Both the position numbers and the translations under genes were made by a program. Positions 1 through 7,453 of a stretch of 45,060 bases of DNA are shown here, piece by piece; within the stretch, counting starts at the first letter, position 1; each line of letters opens with the position of its first letter. Under the pieces are notes generated by a model. The model searched no databases and was not told the DNA's origin. It saw nothing but the letters and a program-made list of their open reading frames with translations. Origin of the DNA: Christensenella sp. UBA1214 (GTDB lineage Bacteria > Bacillota > Clostridia > Christensenellales > CAG-138); NCBI GenBank assembly GCA_002309375.1, contig DBXK01000003.1, positions 17,083 through 62,142 of the forward strand, given 5' to 3'.

Positions 1-354
1 GCGGACGATCTCGTCCACATCCTTGGTTTTGAGGCAGAGCGGGAAGGCGTCCACGTTGCCGAAATTCTTGAAAAGGACGCATTTGCCCTCCATAACGGGC
101 ATCGCGGCTTCCGGACCGATGTCGCCGAGGCCTAGCACCGCCGTGCCGTCGGTGACGATCAGGCAGAGATTATGGCGGCGGGTCAGCTCATAGCTCTTGT
201 CGACATCCTTCTGGATCTCCAAACAGGGCTGCGCAACGCCGGGGGTATAGGCGAGGGAAAGATCCTCGCGGTTGTTTGTCGGAACGGTGGAAACGACTTC
301 GATCTTGCCCTTCCATTCGCCGTGCAGGCGGAGACTTTCCTTTGCGTAATCCAT
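1..354 (-). CDS. NAD(P)-dependent malic enzyme, N-terminal part (runs off the window)
   Basis: The 118 visible residues are the start of a malic enzyme, which oxidatively decarboxylates malate to pyruvate in the cytoplasm. The family signatures are clear: a SLAYTPGVAQPC stretch (about residues 33-44) and the run LIVTDGTAVLGLGDIGPEA around residues 65-83, typical of the short bacterial/ME2-like class. The ATG at 352-354 is preceded on the minus strand by AAAGAGGT six bases upstream, a good ribosome binding site. The C-terminal NAD-binding domain lies outside the window, so cofactor preference cannot be judged. The gene is separate from the transporter operon upstream, from which it is divided by a hairpin. 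Confidence 0.93.
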   Translation of the reverse strand, partial: MDYAKESLRLHGEWKGKIEVVSTVPTNNREDLSLAYTPGVAQPCLEIQKDVDKSYELTRRHNLCLIVTDGTAVLGLGDIGPEAAMPVMEGKCVLFKNFGNVDAFPLCLKTKDVDEIVR

Positions 355-397
355 GTGAATACCTCTTTCAGCAGTTATTTCTTCTTCCGCGAACGAA

Positions 398-447
398 AAA
401 CGCCCGCATCACGTCATCTTATTATAACATGACAGCAGGCGTTTTTA
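398..447 (-). terminator. Hairpin between the CDF transporter gene and the malic enzyme gene
   Basis: On the minus strand AAAAACGCCTGC is mirrored by GCGGGCGTTTTT, with an inner TGTCAT/ATGAC pairing. The long stem ends in a T-run and lies 28 bases after the transporter stop codon. A TATAAT (421-426, minus) sits in its loop and could be the -10 of the malic enzyme promoter, but its -35 (TGTAAA) is poor. Confidence 0.6.
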
Positions 448-474
448 CAGACTTTACGCAAATATAATGCAGGC

Positions 475-1650
475 TTAAACGAAAGGCCGGTCGATCGTCA
501 CGACGGCGTAGTATTGTCCGCCCTCGATCCTTTCGGCGGCTTTGTCGATCTCCTTTTTGACCTGCTCGGGGGAAAGCCGGAAATCGAATGGCACGACGAC
601 GTCGAAGATCATGTTGGTGTGCGTCGGGCCGGGGACGATGCGGAAATCGTGAAGCATCAGCGCCGGGTCGATCTTTTCGAGCGCTGCGGTCATCTCTTCC
701 TTCAAATGCTGTGCCCGTTCGTCATTCAGCGCAACGGGATCGAGATGGATCGTAACATCGCAGCCGAGCTCGGCGCGGAGCCTGCGTTCGGCGTTGTCGA
801 TGATATCATGCGCCTCGAAAACATTGTCCGATTCCGTCATCGGGACTTCGGCATGGAGGGAGATCATCCGCCTGCCGGGGCCGTAATCATGGATCACGAG
901 GTCATGAATGCCGCTGATCCCGTCGAAGGAGGTGACGATATTCTCGATCCGCTCAACGAATTCGGGATCCGGCTTCTGGCCGAGCAGCGGCGCGATGGTC
1001 GAGCGCATCGACCTGACTCCGGAATAGAGCACGAAGACGGAAACGAGGGCGCCGCACCAACCGTCGACGGCAAGGCCGGTGAACCTCGAGACGAGCGCGG
1101 AAACGAGCACGACGGAGGTCGCGATGCTGTCCGAAAGGGAATCGACCGCGGTCGCGTGGAGGGTGGGGGAGTTGATCCGTTTCCCGATCCTTCTGTTATA
1201 GATGAACATATAGACCTTCACCGCGATGAAAACAGCAAGCAGCACAACGGTGAGGACGGAAAATTCGACTGCCTTCGGCTCGATGATCTTTTCGATCGAG
1301 GATTTCAGCAGCTCAAAGCCCATCAGAATAATCGCGGCTGAAACAAGCAGTCCCGCGATGTATTCGAACCGGCCGTGGCCGAAGGGATGCTCCTTATCCG
1401 GTTTCTGGGAGGCGAGCTTGAAGCCGAGCATCGAGATGATCGAGCTGCCCGCATCCGAAAGGTTGTTGAACGCGTCCGCCGTGACGGCGACGGAGCGGCT
1501 GATGCTCCCCGCGATCAGTTTCCCGGCAAAAAGCAGGATGTTGAGCATGATGCCGACGGCGCCGCAGAGCACGCCGTATGCGCTGCGCACTTTGTGGTCG
1601 CCGTAATCGGTCCGGTTCTTTATGAAAAGCTTTGATAAAAGCGTGATCAT
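475..1650 (-). CDS. Cation diffusion facilitator (CDF) family transporter
   Basis: This 391-residue protein is an integral membrane exporter of divalent metals (Zn, Fe, Mn or similar) driven by proton exchange. It has the CDF core: several hydrophobic segments in the first 215 residues and the two intramembrane metal half-sites, DAFNNLSD (about residues 58-65) and HATAVDSLSD in a later helix. The HPFGHGRFEYI loop typical of the family is also present. The C-terminal 150 residues form the cytoplasmic ferredoxin-like domain, with HDLVIHDYGPG. The ATG lies 3 bases after the murG stop codon, so it is the last gene of the TSCPD - TrmH - murG - CDF operon. The exact metal cannot be read from the sequence. 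Confidence 0.93.
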   Translation of the reverse strand: MITLLSKLFIKNRTDYGDHKVRSAYGVLCGAVGIMLNILLFAGKLIAGSISRSVAVTADAFNNLSDAGSSIISMLGFKLASQKPDKEHPFGHGRFEYIAGLLVSAAIILMGFELLKSSIEKIIEPKAVEFSVLTVVLLAVFIAVKVYMFIYNRRIGKRINSPTLHATAVDSLSDSIATSVVLVSALVSRFTGLAVDGWCGALVSVFVLYSGVRSMRSTIAPLLGQKPDPEFVERIENIVTSFDGISGIHDLVIHDYGPGRRMISLHAEVPMTESDNVFEAHDIIDNAERRLRAELGCDVTIHLDPVALNDERAQHLKEEMTAALEKIDPALMLHDFRIVPGPTHTNMIFDVVVPFDFRLSPEQVKKEIDKAAERIEGGQYYAVVTIDRPFV

Positions 1651-1653
1651 TGA

Positions 1654-2751
1654 TTATTTTTCGGCTTTTTTCGAGGGCTTGCCGTTTTTTGCGGCGGCGT
1701 TGATGAGCTCGATGATCTTCGCCGTGCCGTTGGCGGAGGGATCCTTGCGCATCTTCTCGATGAATTCGGTGCGGTGCTCATAAAGCTCGTTGATCTTCGC
1801 TTCGAGCGTTTCGGGCGTCACGTCCTTCTGCTCCATCTGCATCGCGTAGCCTTTTTTGCAGACGTAATCCGCATTGAGGATCTGGTCGCCGCGGCTCGCT
1901 TCGAGGGGAAGGGGGATGAACAGAGCGGGCTTTGCGAGGGCGAGAAACTCGAACACGGCGTTCGCGCCGCTGCGGCTGACGACGAGGTCCGTCGCTGCCA
2001 TAAGATCCGGCAGCTCCGCACTGATGTATTCATACTGGCGGTAGGCGGGTGAATCGATGCTTTCGTCGAGCTTGCCCTTGCCGCAGAGGTGGATGACGTC
2101 GTATTTCTTCCCGAGCGTCGGGAGCGCCGCGCGGATGCCGTCGTTCAGCGCCTGCGCGCCGAGGCTGCCGCCCATCACGAGGATGATTGGCTTGCTGCCG
2201 GAAAAGCCCGTGAACTCAAGGCCTTTTTCGCGTTTGCCCTCGAAAAGCTCGCTGCGGATCGGCGTTCCGGTATGCACGGCGTGCTTTTTGCCGGTGTATT
2301 TGAGGGTGTCCTCAAAGGTCACGCAGACGGTGTCGGCATAGCGGGACGCGATCTTGTTCGCGAGGCCGGGGGTATAGTCGCTCTCGTGGCAGATGACGGG
2401 GCATTTTTTCTTTGCCGCCATAACGACGGGGACGCTCACGAAGCCGCCCTTCGAAAAAACGACGTCGGGCTTGATCTCCTTGATGATCTTCTTTGCCTGG
2501 GTAACGCCCCTGTTGACGCGGAAGGGGTCGGAAAGGTTCTTGAGCGAGAAGTAGCGGCGGAATTTGCCGGCCTGGATCTCGTGATAGATAACGTCCTTCT
2601 GCTCGGCGATGAGGTTCTTTTCAATGCCGTCCGCCGTTCCGATGTAATGGATCGTATAGCCTTCCTTCCGCAGCGCGGGAAGAAGGGCGATGTTCGGCGT
2701 GACGTGGCCGGCGGAACCGCCGCCGGTGAGCAGGATGGTCTTCTTGTTCAT
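1654..2751 (-). CDS. murG: UDP-N-acetylglucosamine--N-acetylmuramyl-(pentapeptide) pyrophosphoryl-undecaprenol GlcNAc transferase (MurG)
   Basis: MurG adds GlcNAc to lipid I to make lipid II, the last cytoplasmic step of peptidoglycan precursor synthesis. The protein is 365 residues. It starts MNKKTILLTGGGSAGH, which carries the N-terminal glycine-rich loop (GGGSAGH). A second GGSLGAQALND loop and the C-terminal donor-site stretch VVSRSGANAVFEFLALAKP follow, in the family order. I use the ATG at 2749-2751 because GGGGGA lies eight bases upstream; an ATG five codons earlier overlaps that site. The gene is not in a dcw cell-wall cluster but sits between a methyltransferase gene and a CDF transporter; as far as I recall, murG also lies outside dcw in other clostridia. 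Confidence 0.95.
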   Translation of the reverse strand: MNKKTILLTGGGSAGHVTPNIALLPALRKEGYTIHYIGTADGIEKNLIAEQKDVIYHEIQAGKFRRYFSLKNLSDPFRVNRGVTQAKKIIKEIKPDVVFSKGGFVSVPVVMAAKKKCPVICHESDYTPGLANKIASRYADTVCVTFEDTLKYTGKKHAVHTGTPIRSELFEGKREKGLEFTGFSGSKPIILVMGGSLGAQALNDGIRAALPTLGKKYDVIHLCGKGKLDESIDSPAYRQYEYISAELPDLMAATDLVVSRSGANAVFEFLALAKPALFIPLPLEASRGDQILNADYVCKKGYAMQMEQKDVTPETLEAKINELYEHRTEFIEKMRKDPSANGTAKIIELINAAAKNGKPSKKAEK

Positions 2752-2818
2752 TTTGGTTTCCCCCATTGGACTTCAATTATTGTTATGCGCCGCGGCGCGG
2801 AAAATGCCGGAATTAGGC

Positions 2819-3589
2819 TCAAATCTCCCCGCGCAGGCGCTTCGAGAATTCGTAAATAAGTATCGACGCGGCGACGGAGGCGTTGAGGCTCTCCGCGCGG
2901 CCGGGCATCGGCAGGCGATAGAGCTCGCACAGCGCGGCGACTTCGTCCGATGCGCCGTTTCCTTCGTTGCCGATCACGAGCACGCAGTTTTTGCCGATCG
3001 CGGGCAGCTCTTCGCTCCCGTGAAGATGAGCGCAGATCAGCGTTCGCCCGGCGGATCTGAGCTTCGGCAGTTCCTCCGTGAGAGACGCTTCGAAGAGCGG
3101 AAGGTGATAGGTGCTGCCCATCGCGGCGCGCAGCGCTTTCGGCGAAAACGGGTCGGTGCAGCCCGGCGAGAGCAGGATCGATGAAACGCCCATCGCGTCC
3201 GCCGTGCGGATGATCGTTCCGAGGTTGCCGGGGTCCTGCAGCCGGTCGAGAGCGACGGTCAGCCCCGCGGGATATTCGCCGTTTTCCGGCGGGGTGAGCT
3301 GCGGCGTCCTGACGGCGGCGGCGACGCCCTGCGGCGTTTTCGTGTCGGAGACCGCTTCGAGCACGGCGCGGCTGACGGAGAGGAAGCGCATGCCGTTTCC
3401 CCAAAGGGCGGCTTCGGCCGAAGAACCTTCTTCGGCGAGGATGTACTCGGCTTCGGCGCCGCTTTCGAGCGCATCGAAGACGAGGCGCTCGCCCTCGATG
3501 AGGTGCAGCCCCGTCTCACGCCGCGCGGCGCGGTCCTTCAGCGAACGCAGCAGCTTGACAGTTTCGTTTTTCGTGCTGGTGATCGGCAT
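2819..3589 (-). CDS. TrmH/SpoU family RNA 2'-O-methyltransferase
   Basis: This 256-residue SAM-dependent enzyme methylates a ribose 2'-OH in rRNA or tRNA. It has an N-terminal substrate-binding domain (residues 1-95, with the LIEGERLVFDAL region typical of RlmB-like members). The knotted SPOUT catalytic domain follows, with its three motifs: LDRLQDPGNLGTIIRTADA (about 113-131), VIGNEGNGAS (about 202-211) and LPMPGRAESLNASVAASI (about 223-240). The Asn-Gly-rich and Asn-Ala-Ser motifs are complete, so it should be active. The ATG follows the TSCPD stop codon by 3 bases. The target nucleotide cannot be assigned from sequence. Confidence 0.93.
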   Translation of the reverse strand: MPITSTKNETVKLLRSLKDRAARRETGLHLIEGERLVFDALESGAEAEYILAEEGSSAEAALWGNGMRFLSVSRAVLEAVSDTKTPQGVAAAVRTPQLTPPENGEYPAGLTVALDRLQDPGNLGTIIRTADAMGVSSILLSPGCTDPFSPKALRAAMGSTYHLPLFEASLTEELPKLRSAGRTLICAHLHGSEELPAIGKNCVLVIGNEGNGASDEVAALCELYRLPMPGRAESLNASVAASILIYEFSKRLRGEI

Positions 3590-3592
3590 TCT

Positions 3593-3841
3593 TTATTCCG
3601 CGATCGCCTTGCGGATCGCCCTTGCGAGCTGATCGCCGCAGGAGGTGTCCTTCCAGCCGCAGGTGATGCCGGAGAGCCTTTCGAGCGCGAAATCGACGTC
3701 CGCGCCTTCGAGCAGGCTGCCGATGGCCTTGAGGTTGCCGTTGCAGCCGCCGGTGTAGACGATGTTGTGGAGCTTCCCGTCCTCGATATCGAAATCGATG
3801 AGCTGGGAGCAGGTGCCGTTGGTGCGGTAGGTGTAATGCAT
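3593..3841 (-). CDS. TSCPD domain protein (TIGR03905-like)
   Basis: This is a small 82-residue protein beginning MHYTYRTNGTCSQLIDFDIE. It matches the TSCPD family, which carries conserved cysteines: C11, C33 in YTGGCNGN, C61 in GITCGWKDTSCGDQ and C68. The same domain occurs at the C-terminus of some class II ribonucleotide reductases, and free-standing copies are common in clostridia. A nucleotide or metal-related role is usually suggested, but no function is established. It is the first gene of the operon and has a strong promoter 40 bases upstream. AAAGGAAAA precedes the ATG. Confidence 0.88.
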   Translation of the reverse strand: MHYTYRTNGTCSQLIDFDIEDGKLHNIVYTGGCNGNLKAIGSLLEGADVDFALERLSGITCGWKDTSCGDQLARAIRKAIAE

Positions 3842-3877
3842 TTTCGTTTTCCTTTCGTATGAGGATTTAACCTTTAT

Positions 3878-3906
3878 ATTATAACAGGTTTTTTCAAATG
3901 TATCAA
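3878..3906 (-). promoter_or_regulatory. Sigma-A promoter of the TSCPD - trmH - murG - CDF operon
   Basis: On the minus strand TTGATA (3901-3906) and TATAAT (3878-3883) are separated by exactly 17 bases, and the TSCPD ATG lies about 37 bases downstream of the -10. No other promoter is evident inside the tightly packed operon. Confidence 0.8.
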
Positions 3907-3950
3907 GCTTGACGAAAAACGAAAAACAGCGACAAAATACACAAAATATA

Positions 3951-3980
3951 TTTTCCTTGCGGGCCTCGGGGGAGTATAAT
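3951..3980 (+). promoter_or_regulatory. Probable promoter of the crotonase operon
   Basis: A perfect TATAAT lies at 3975-3980, 60 bases before the crotonase start. The -35 is weak (TTTCCT at 3952-3957, 17-base spacer). A TTGACG at 3909-3914 with CAAAAT at 3933-3938 is a second possibility. Confidence 0.45.
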
Positions 3981-4040
3981 GTATCTGTTGGAATATGCTT
4001 ATGCGGCCTGCTTTCGGGCCGCGTGCAAAGGAGGTCAACC

Positions 4041-4811
4041 TTGATCAATTTCGAAAAACGCGGCCATATCGGCATAATGACGATCGATCGGCCCAAGGCG
4101 CTGAACGCGCTCAACACCGAAACGCTCAACGAGATCTACGAAACCGCGCAGAACATCGCGAAGGACGAAGAGCTCCGCTGCCTGATCATCACCGGCGCGG
4201 GGAAGGCGTTCGTCGCCGGCGCGGATATTGCGGAGATGAAGGATCTTACCAAAGAGGAAGGCCTTGAATTCGGCAGGCGCGGCCACCGCGCTTTCTGCGC
4301 GATCGAGAATCTCGAGATCCCCGTCATCGCCGCGGTCAACGGCTTTGCTCTCGGCGGCGGCTGCGAGCTTGCGCTCTGCGCCGATATCCGCATCGCGAGC
4401 GAAAAGGCGAAATTCGGCCAGCCGGAAGTCGGCCTCGGCATCACCCCGGGCTTCGGCGGCACTCAGAGGCTCATGCGCACCGTCAACCGTGCTCACGCGA
4501 TCGGCCTGATCCTGACCGGAAAGATCATCAACGCCGAAAAAGCGCTGGAGATCGGCCTTGTGACGAAGGTCGTCCCGCCGGAGCAGCTGATGGACGAGGC
4601 CATGGCGATCGCCTCCATGATCGCCGCGAACGCGCCCATCGCCGTCCGTAACGCGAAGAAGGCGATGCGCATCCGTTATCTCGATAAGCTCCCCGAGGAT
4701 CTCGAGGAGGAATCCCGCCTCTTCGGCGACTGCTTCGAAACGGAGGATCAGCGCATGGCGATGACCGCCTTCGTCGAGAAGACCGAGAAATCTCCCTTCA
4801 AGGGCAAATAA
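4041..4811 (+). CDS. crt: Enoyl-CoA hydratase/crotonase
   Basis: This 256-residue crotonase hydrates short-chain 2-enoyl-CoA (crotonyl-CoA) to the 3-hydroxyacyl-CoA, and the next gene acts on that product. The oxyanion-hole segment KAFVAGADIAEM (about 55-66) and GFALGGGCELALCADIRIAS (about 101-120) are present. The two catalytic glutamates are E109 (GGGCEL) and E129 (GQPEVGLG). I choose TTG at 4041 as the start because AAAGGAGGT (4028-4036) lies just upstream and the sequence from there (INFEKRGHIGIMTIDRP) aligns with the family N-terminus; no suitable ATG exists nearby. It forms an operon with the dehydrogenase 48 bases downstream. Substrate length is inferred. Confidence 0.93.
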   Translation: MINFEKRGHIGIMTIDRPKALNALNTETLNEIYETAQNIAKDEELRCLIITGAGKAFVAGADIAEMKDLTKEEGLEFGRRGHRAFCAIENLEIPVIAAVNGFALGGGCELALCADIRIASEKAKFGQPEVGLGITPGFGGTQRLMRTVNRAHAIGLILTGKIINAEKALEIGLVTKVVPPEQLMDEAMAIASMIAANAPIAVRNAKKAMRIRYLDKLPEDLEEESRLFGDCFETEDQRMAMTAFVEKTEKSPFKGK

Positions 4812-4859
4812 AAATGGGCTCCCGCCCGAAGAAATATCAAAAGCAGAAAGGGTAAAATC

Positions 4860-5702
4860 ATGAAAAACATCTTTGTTATCGGAACCGGTACCATGGGCCT
4901 CGACATCGCCCAGGTATTCTCCACCTTCGGTTATAACGTCCATCTTTTCGGCCGCACCCCCGAAAGCACCGGCCGTGCTTCGGCGAAGCTCGCAAAGAGC
5001 CTCAACAAGCGCGTTGAGCGCGGCAAGATGGAGAAGGAAAAGGCCGACGCGATCATCGCGGGCATCACCTTCACCAACACCTATGACGATGCGAAGGATG
5101 CCGATCTCGTGATTGAGGCGATCGTCGAGAACATGGATCTCAAGAAGATCCTCTTCAGGACCCTCGAAGGCATCTGCCCGGAGACCACGATCTTCGCGAC
5201 CAACACGAGCTCCATCTCCATCACCGAGATCGCTTCCGCAACGAGCCGCCCCGATAAGTTCATCGGCATGCACTTCTTCAACCCCGCGACCGTTATGAAG
5301 CTCGTTGAGCTGATCCGCGGTATGCACACCTCCGACGAGACCTTCGCCGCGATCCGCGAGCTCACCGTCGCCATCGGCAAGGAGCCCGTCGAAGTCGCCG
5401 AAGCTCCCGGCTTCGTCGTCAACCGCCTGCTGATCCCGATGATCAACGAGGCCTGCGAGATCGTCCAGAACGGCATCGCCACTCCCGCGGACGTCGACAA
5501 CGCGATGAAGCTCGGCGCCAATCATCCGATGGGCCCCCTCGCTCTCGGCGACCTGATCGGCCTCGACGTCTGCCTCGCGATCATGGATACGCTCTATAAC
5601 GAGACCCACGACAGCAAGTACCGCGCAAGCTGCCTGCTCCGCAAGATGGTCCGCGCCGGTCAGCTCGGCAGGAAGACCGGCAAGGGCTTCTTCGAGTATT
5701 GA
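4860..5702 (+). CDS. hbd: 3-hydroxyacyl-CoA (3-hydroxybutyryl-CoA) dehydrogenase
   Basis: This 280-residue NAD(P)-dependent enzyme interconverts 3-hydroxybutyryl-CoA and acetoacetyl-CoA, a step of butyrate formation or beta-oxidation. The Rossmann loop is GTGTMG (residues 8-13). The catalytic region has ATNTSSISITEIA (113-125), H138 in MHFFNPATVMKLVE and E150. The C-terminal dimerisation domain contains PGFVVNRLLIPMINEA and ends in GRKTGKGFFEY, as in Hbd/PaaH. It is co-transcribed with crotonase. No thiolase or acyl-CoA dehydrogenase is present here, so the pathway is incomplete in this window. The last eight codons plus the terminator occur again 1560 bp downstream. Confidence 0.95.
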   Translation: MKNIFVIGTGTMGLDIAQVFSTFGYNVHLFGRTPESTGRASAKLAKSLNKRVERGKMEKEKADAIIAGITFTNTYDDAKDADLVIEAIVENMDLKKILFRTLEGICPETTIFATNTSSISITEIASATSRPDKFIGMHFFNPATVMKLVELIRGMHTSDETFAAIRELTVAIGKEPVEVAEAPGFVVNRLLIPMINEACEIVQNGIATPADVDNAMKLGANHPMGPLALGDLIGLDVCLAIMDTLYNETHDSKYRASCLLRKMVRAGQLGRKTGKGFFEY

Positions 5703-5758
5703 TCCGAGCAGCGAACTGAATAAAGCTTGTTTTTGACCCGGCTTCGGCCGGGTCTTTT
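5678..5758 (+). repeat. hbd 3' end plus terminator, copy 1 (original)
   Basis: This stretch covers the last codons of the dehydrogenase, its stop and its terminator, and is repeated at 7238-7318. The two copies are identical from CGGCAAGG through GAATAAAGC, then differ at a few bases before the hairpin. The copy at 7238 lacks the rest of the gene, so this one is the source. Confidence 0.9.
5736..5758 (+). terminator. Rho-independent terminator of the crotonase - dehydrogenase operon
   Basis: ACCCGGC - TTCG - GCCGGGT is a perfect 7-bp stem with a stable TTCG loop, followed by CTTTT, 33 bases after the stop codon. Confidence 0.88.
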
Positions 5759-5778
5759 GCGTGCGCCAAGAAGCGGTG

Positions 5779-5807
5779 TTGACAAACACATTTCGGAGGT
5801 TTACTAT
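5779..5807 (+). promoter_or_regulatory. Promoter of the first sensor-like lipoprotein gene
   Basis: TTGACA (5779-5784) and TACTAT (5802-5807) are separated by 17 bases. The -35 context GTTGACAAAC is the same as in the blaI promoter at 7371. Confidence 0.6.
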
Positions 5808-5856
5808 AAGGACGGGAGGCAGGCTGCTCAATTCGCCTCCGGGAAGGGAATACGGT

Positions 5857-7068
5857 TTGAAAAAGGTATTTGTTCTGCTGCTTGCGGTATTACTGCTGCT
5901 TATCCCGATCGCCTGCTCGGAGAAAAACGGTTCGGAAGATCAGCACGGTGATTCCGGCAATGAAACGGAAGCAACAGCCGCGCCGACCGGTTCGCCGGAT
6001 ATCGGCGGCGTTTACGACGGGCACGATCTCGGCGTCCTTCGCGCATTCTTCGAAAATACGGATGAAGACGGCGTCCGCAACGGCGATAAGGTCTTTACCG
6101 ATTATGATCCCGATGATCCCGAAAGCTGGTTTTCCGTTCAGGGTAATCTCCCGGAGGTCTCGGGGCTTTCCTGGGATCCCGTGAGCGGGAAGCTGATTTC
6201 GCTCGATCTTGCAAACAGAGAAAGAAGCAGAGCGATCCTTGCCGGGACGCTTGAGCTTTCCGGCTTCGATTCTCTTCGATCTGTTTCGGTCACATATATC
6301 GATCTGAGCGCGCTGACTGTTCGGGATTGCCCGGCGCTCACCGGGCTTTTACAGACTGCGTCGGTCGTGCAAGGCGATATCGACATCACCCTTGCCGGCG
6401 GCGCTAAGGTGAACGTTCTCACTGACAGGACCCTGCGCCTTGCTGTACTGCCATGCGATTATGAGGGGACGGAGCTCGATTTCACTCTTTATATGGATGT
6501 GATCGATGCACCGTATGATTGCATCGGTTTGGATCTCCATCCGGATGACGGGCAGGGCGGCTGCCTGACCCTTATTCATGAACCGTCGGTCGGCCGCTAT
6601 TACACCGGCTGGACAGATTCGGAAGGCGAGCATTGCTGGGATTATCCGATATTTATGCCGTTTATGGGCATGGACGCCATTCGCGGAGAGTACCGATATT
6701 CGGCGCACAGCATGATCGCGGGACCGGGCAGCAGCTTCGGTGTTTCCGTCATACCCGGCGAATCTGCCGTCGTTACGGAAGAGGATATCGAAGAAGCGAT
6801 CCGCATCGTTGAAGAAGAGTTCGCGGCGAATTGGTGGGGCTGCACCCTCGTTGAGATCGGTTATGCCGGAGATGATTTTACCGCTGCGATGAAGCCTTAC
6901 GGCCTTGCGGCGAACGCGGATAAGGTCATCTACCTGACTTCGACCTTCATGACCGGCCCGGACTGCCCGGATGATTCGCTCGGAAGGAATGCGGTTTATC
7001 CGGATTGGACATGGATCCTTATCAAAACCGGAGACGGGCCTTGGACGCTCGTCGACTGGGGCTACTGA
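5857..7068 (+). CDS. Predicted lipoprotein homologous to the BlaR1-type receptor's extracellular domain
   Basis: This 403-residue protein has a lysine-start signal peptide (KKVFVLLLAVLLLLIP) with lipobox IPIAC, so it should be a membrane-anchored surface lipoprotein. I choose TTG at 5857 because GGGAAGGGAA lies upstream and the lipobox is then about 20 residues in. After a short polar linker, roughly 340 residues (from LRAFFENTDEDG to the end) align throughout with the C-terminal half of the receptor at 7834. Shared landmarks include DYDPDDP, LSWDP.SGKL, LTVRDCP, LPCDYEGT, YYTGWTD and GCTLVEIGYAGD. The last 48 codons are identical at DNA level to the receptor. I recognise no known domain family. 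A ligand-binding or decoy role is inference only. Confidence 0.85.
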   Translation: MKKVFVLLLAVLLLLIPIACSEKNGSEDQHGDSGNETEATAAPTGSPDIGGVYDGHDLGVLRAFFENTDEDGVRNGDKVFTDYDPDDPESWFSVQGNLPEVSGLSWDPVSGKLISLDLANRERSRAILAGTLELSGFDSLRSVSVTYIDLSALTVRDCPALTGLLQTASVVQGDIDITLAGGAKVNVLTDRTLRLAVLPCDYEGTELDFTLYMDVIDAPYDCIGLDLHPDDGQGGCLTLIHEPSVGRYYTGWTDSEGEHCWDYPIFMPFMGMDAIRGEYRYSAHSMIAGPGSSFGVSVIPGESAVVTEEDIEEAIRIVEEEFAANWWGCTLVEIGYAGDDFTAAMKPYGLAANADKVIYLTSTFMTGPDCPDDSLGRNAVYPDWTWILIKTGDGPWTLVDWGY

Positions 7069-7106
7069 AAAGCAGCATGAATAAAGAAAGATCCCGGGGA
7101 GGGCTT
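6926..7106 (+). repeat. 181-bp block identical to 9956-10136 (copy 1)
   Basis: By direct reading, the end of the lipoprotein gene, its stop codon and the first arm and loop of the hairpin are base-for-base identical to 9956-10136, at an offset of 3030 bp. Upstream of the block the two genes are only homologous. Confidence 0.93.
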
Positions 7107-7119
7107 CCTCCCCGGGATC
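7090..7119. terminator. Perfect 13-bp-stem hairpin, copy 1
   Basis: GATCCCGGGGAGG - GCTT - CCTCCCCGGGATC, followed by a short T-containing stretch. It follows the lipoprotein stop codon and faces the dockerin remnant on the other strand. The same hairpin is complete at 11566-11595 and half-present at 10120-10136. Confidence 0.8.
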
Positions 7120-7136
7120 GCTTTATGCTTTTAGCC

Positions 7137-7240
7137 TCAGCCGGCCATTGCCAGCCTCATGATCGTGATCGCGTCGGTCGCATTGAGCCTGCCGTCGCCG
7201 TTAATGTCGCCGTTGCGGACGCCCTCCGGCGTGACCTCGG
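7137..7240 (-). pseudogene. Orphan dockerin tail (second calcium-binding repeat only)
   Basis: Read on the minus strand, these bases encode AEVTPEGVRNGDINGDGRLN followed by ATDAITIMRLAMAG and a stop. This is the last 34 residues of the 1787-residue dockerin protein ending at 11613, with only a handful of base differences. There is no start, signal peptide or first dockerin repeat: upstream the sequence switches abruptly to the copied end of the dehydrogenase gene at a shared CGGCAAGG. It is therefore a scar left by recombination, not a gene. Confidence 0.85.
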
Positions 7241-7318
7241 CAAGGGCTTCTTCGAGTATTGATCCGAGCAGCGAACTGAATAAAGCCTGAATTTGACCCG
7301 GCTTCGGCCGGGTCTTTT
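7238..7318 (+). repeat. hbd 3' end plus terminator, copy 2
   Basis: This is a copy of 5678-5758, offset by exactly 1560 bp. It carries the codons for GKGFFEY, the stop and the ACCCGGC-TTCG-GCCGGGT hairpin (7296-7313) with a T-run to 7319. It is fused on its left to the dockerin remnant and now lies directly upstream of the blaI promoter, where the hairpin can insulate blaI from upstream transcription. Confidence 0.9.
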
Positions 7319-7370
7319 TGCTTGGCAGGAGGACGGTCGGGGATCCTGCAAACAGCCCTGAAAAAAACTG

Positions 7371-7399
7371 TTGACAAACGCAAACAGACCTGTTATACT
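7371..7399 (+). promoter_or_regulatory. Promoter of the blaI-blaR1-like operon
   Basis: A consensus TTGACA (7371-7376) and TATACT (7394-7399) have a 17-base spacer. The ATG of blaI is 55 bases downstream of the -10, and the promoter is embedded in palindromic elements. Confidence 0.85.
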
Positions 7400-7414
7400 G
7401 TTTACAGATGCAAA
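7383..7414 (+). promoter_or_regulatory. Candidate BlaI operators
   Basis: Two palindromes overlap the promoter: AACAG-AC-CTGTT (7383-7394) within the spacer and touching the -10, and TTTACAGATGCAAA (7401-7414, half-site TTTRCA) over the expected transcription start. BlaI/MecI repressors bind TACA/TGTA-type dyads in the same place in their own promoters, so autoregulation is likely. Binding itself is inferred. Confidence 0.6.
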
Positions 7415-7453
7415 CAGCGTTATTTCGGCAGTTGGAAATATGGGGGTGCCTTT

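Noticed and set aside
4035..5831. A 598-codon open frame on the minus strand
   Set aside because: It lies antisense to crotonase and the dehydrogenase, both clearly recognised. Its product is Asp/Glu/Arg-rich with no domain, as expected from antisense reading of GC-rich codons.
7005..7262. An 85-codon plus-strand frame ending in GKGFFEY
   Set aside because: It runs out of frame through the lipoprotein end, the hairpin and the dockerin scar, and only by chance joins the copied dehydrogenase tail. No start signal.
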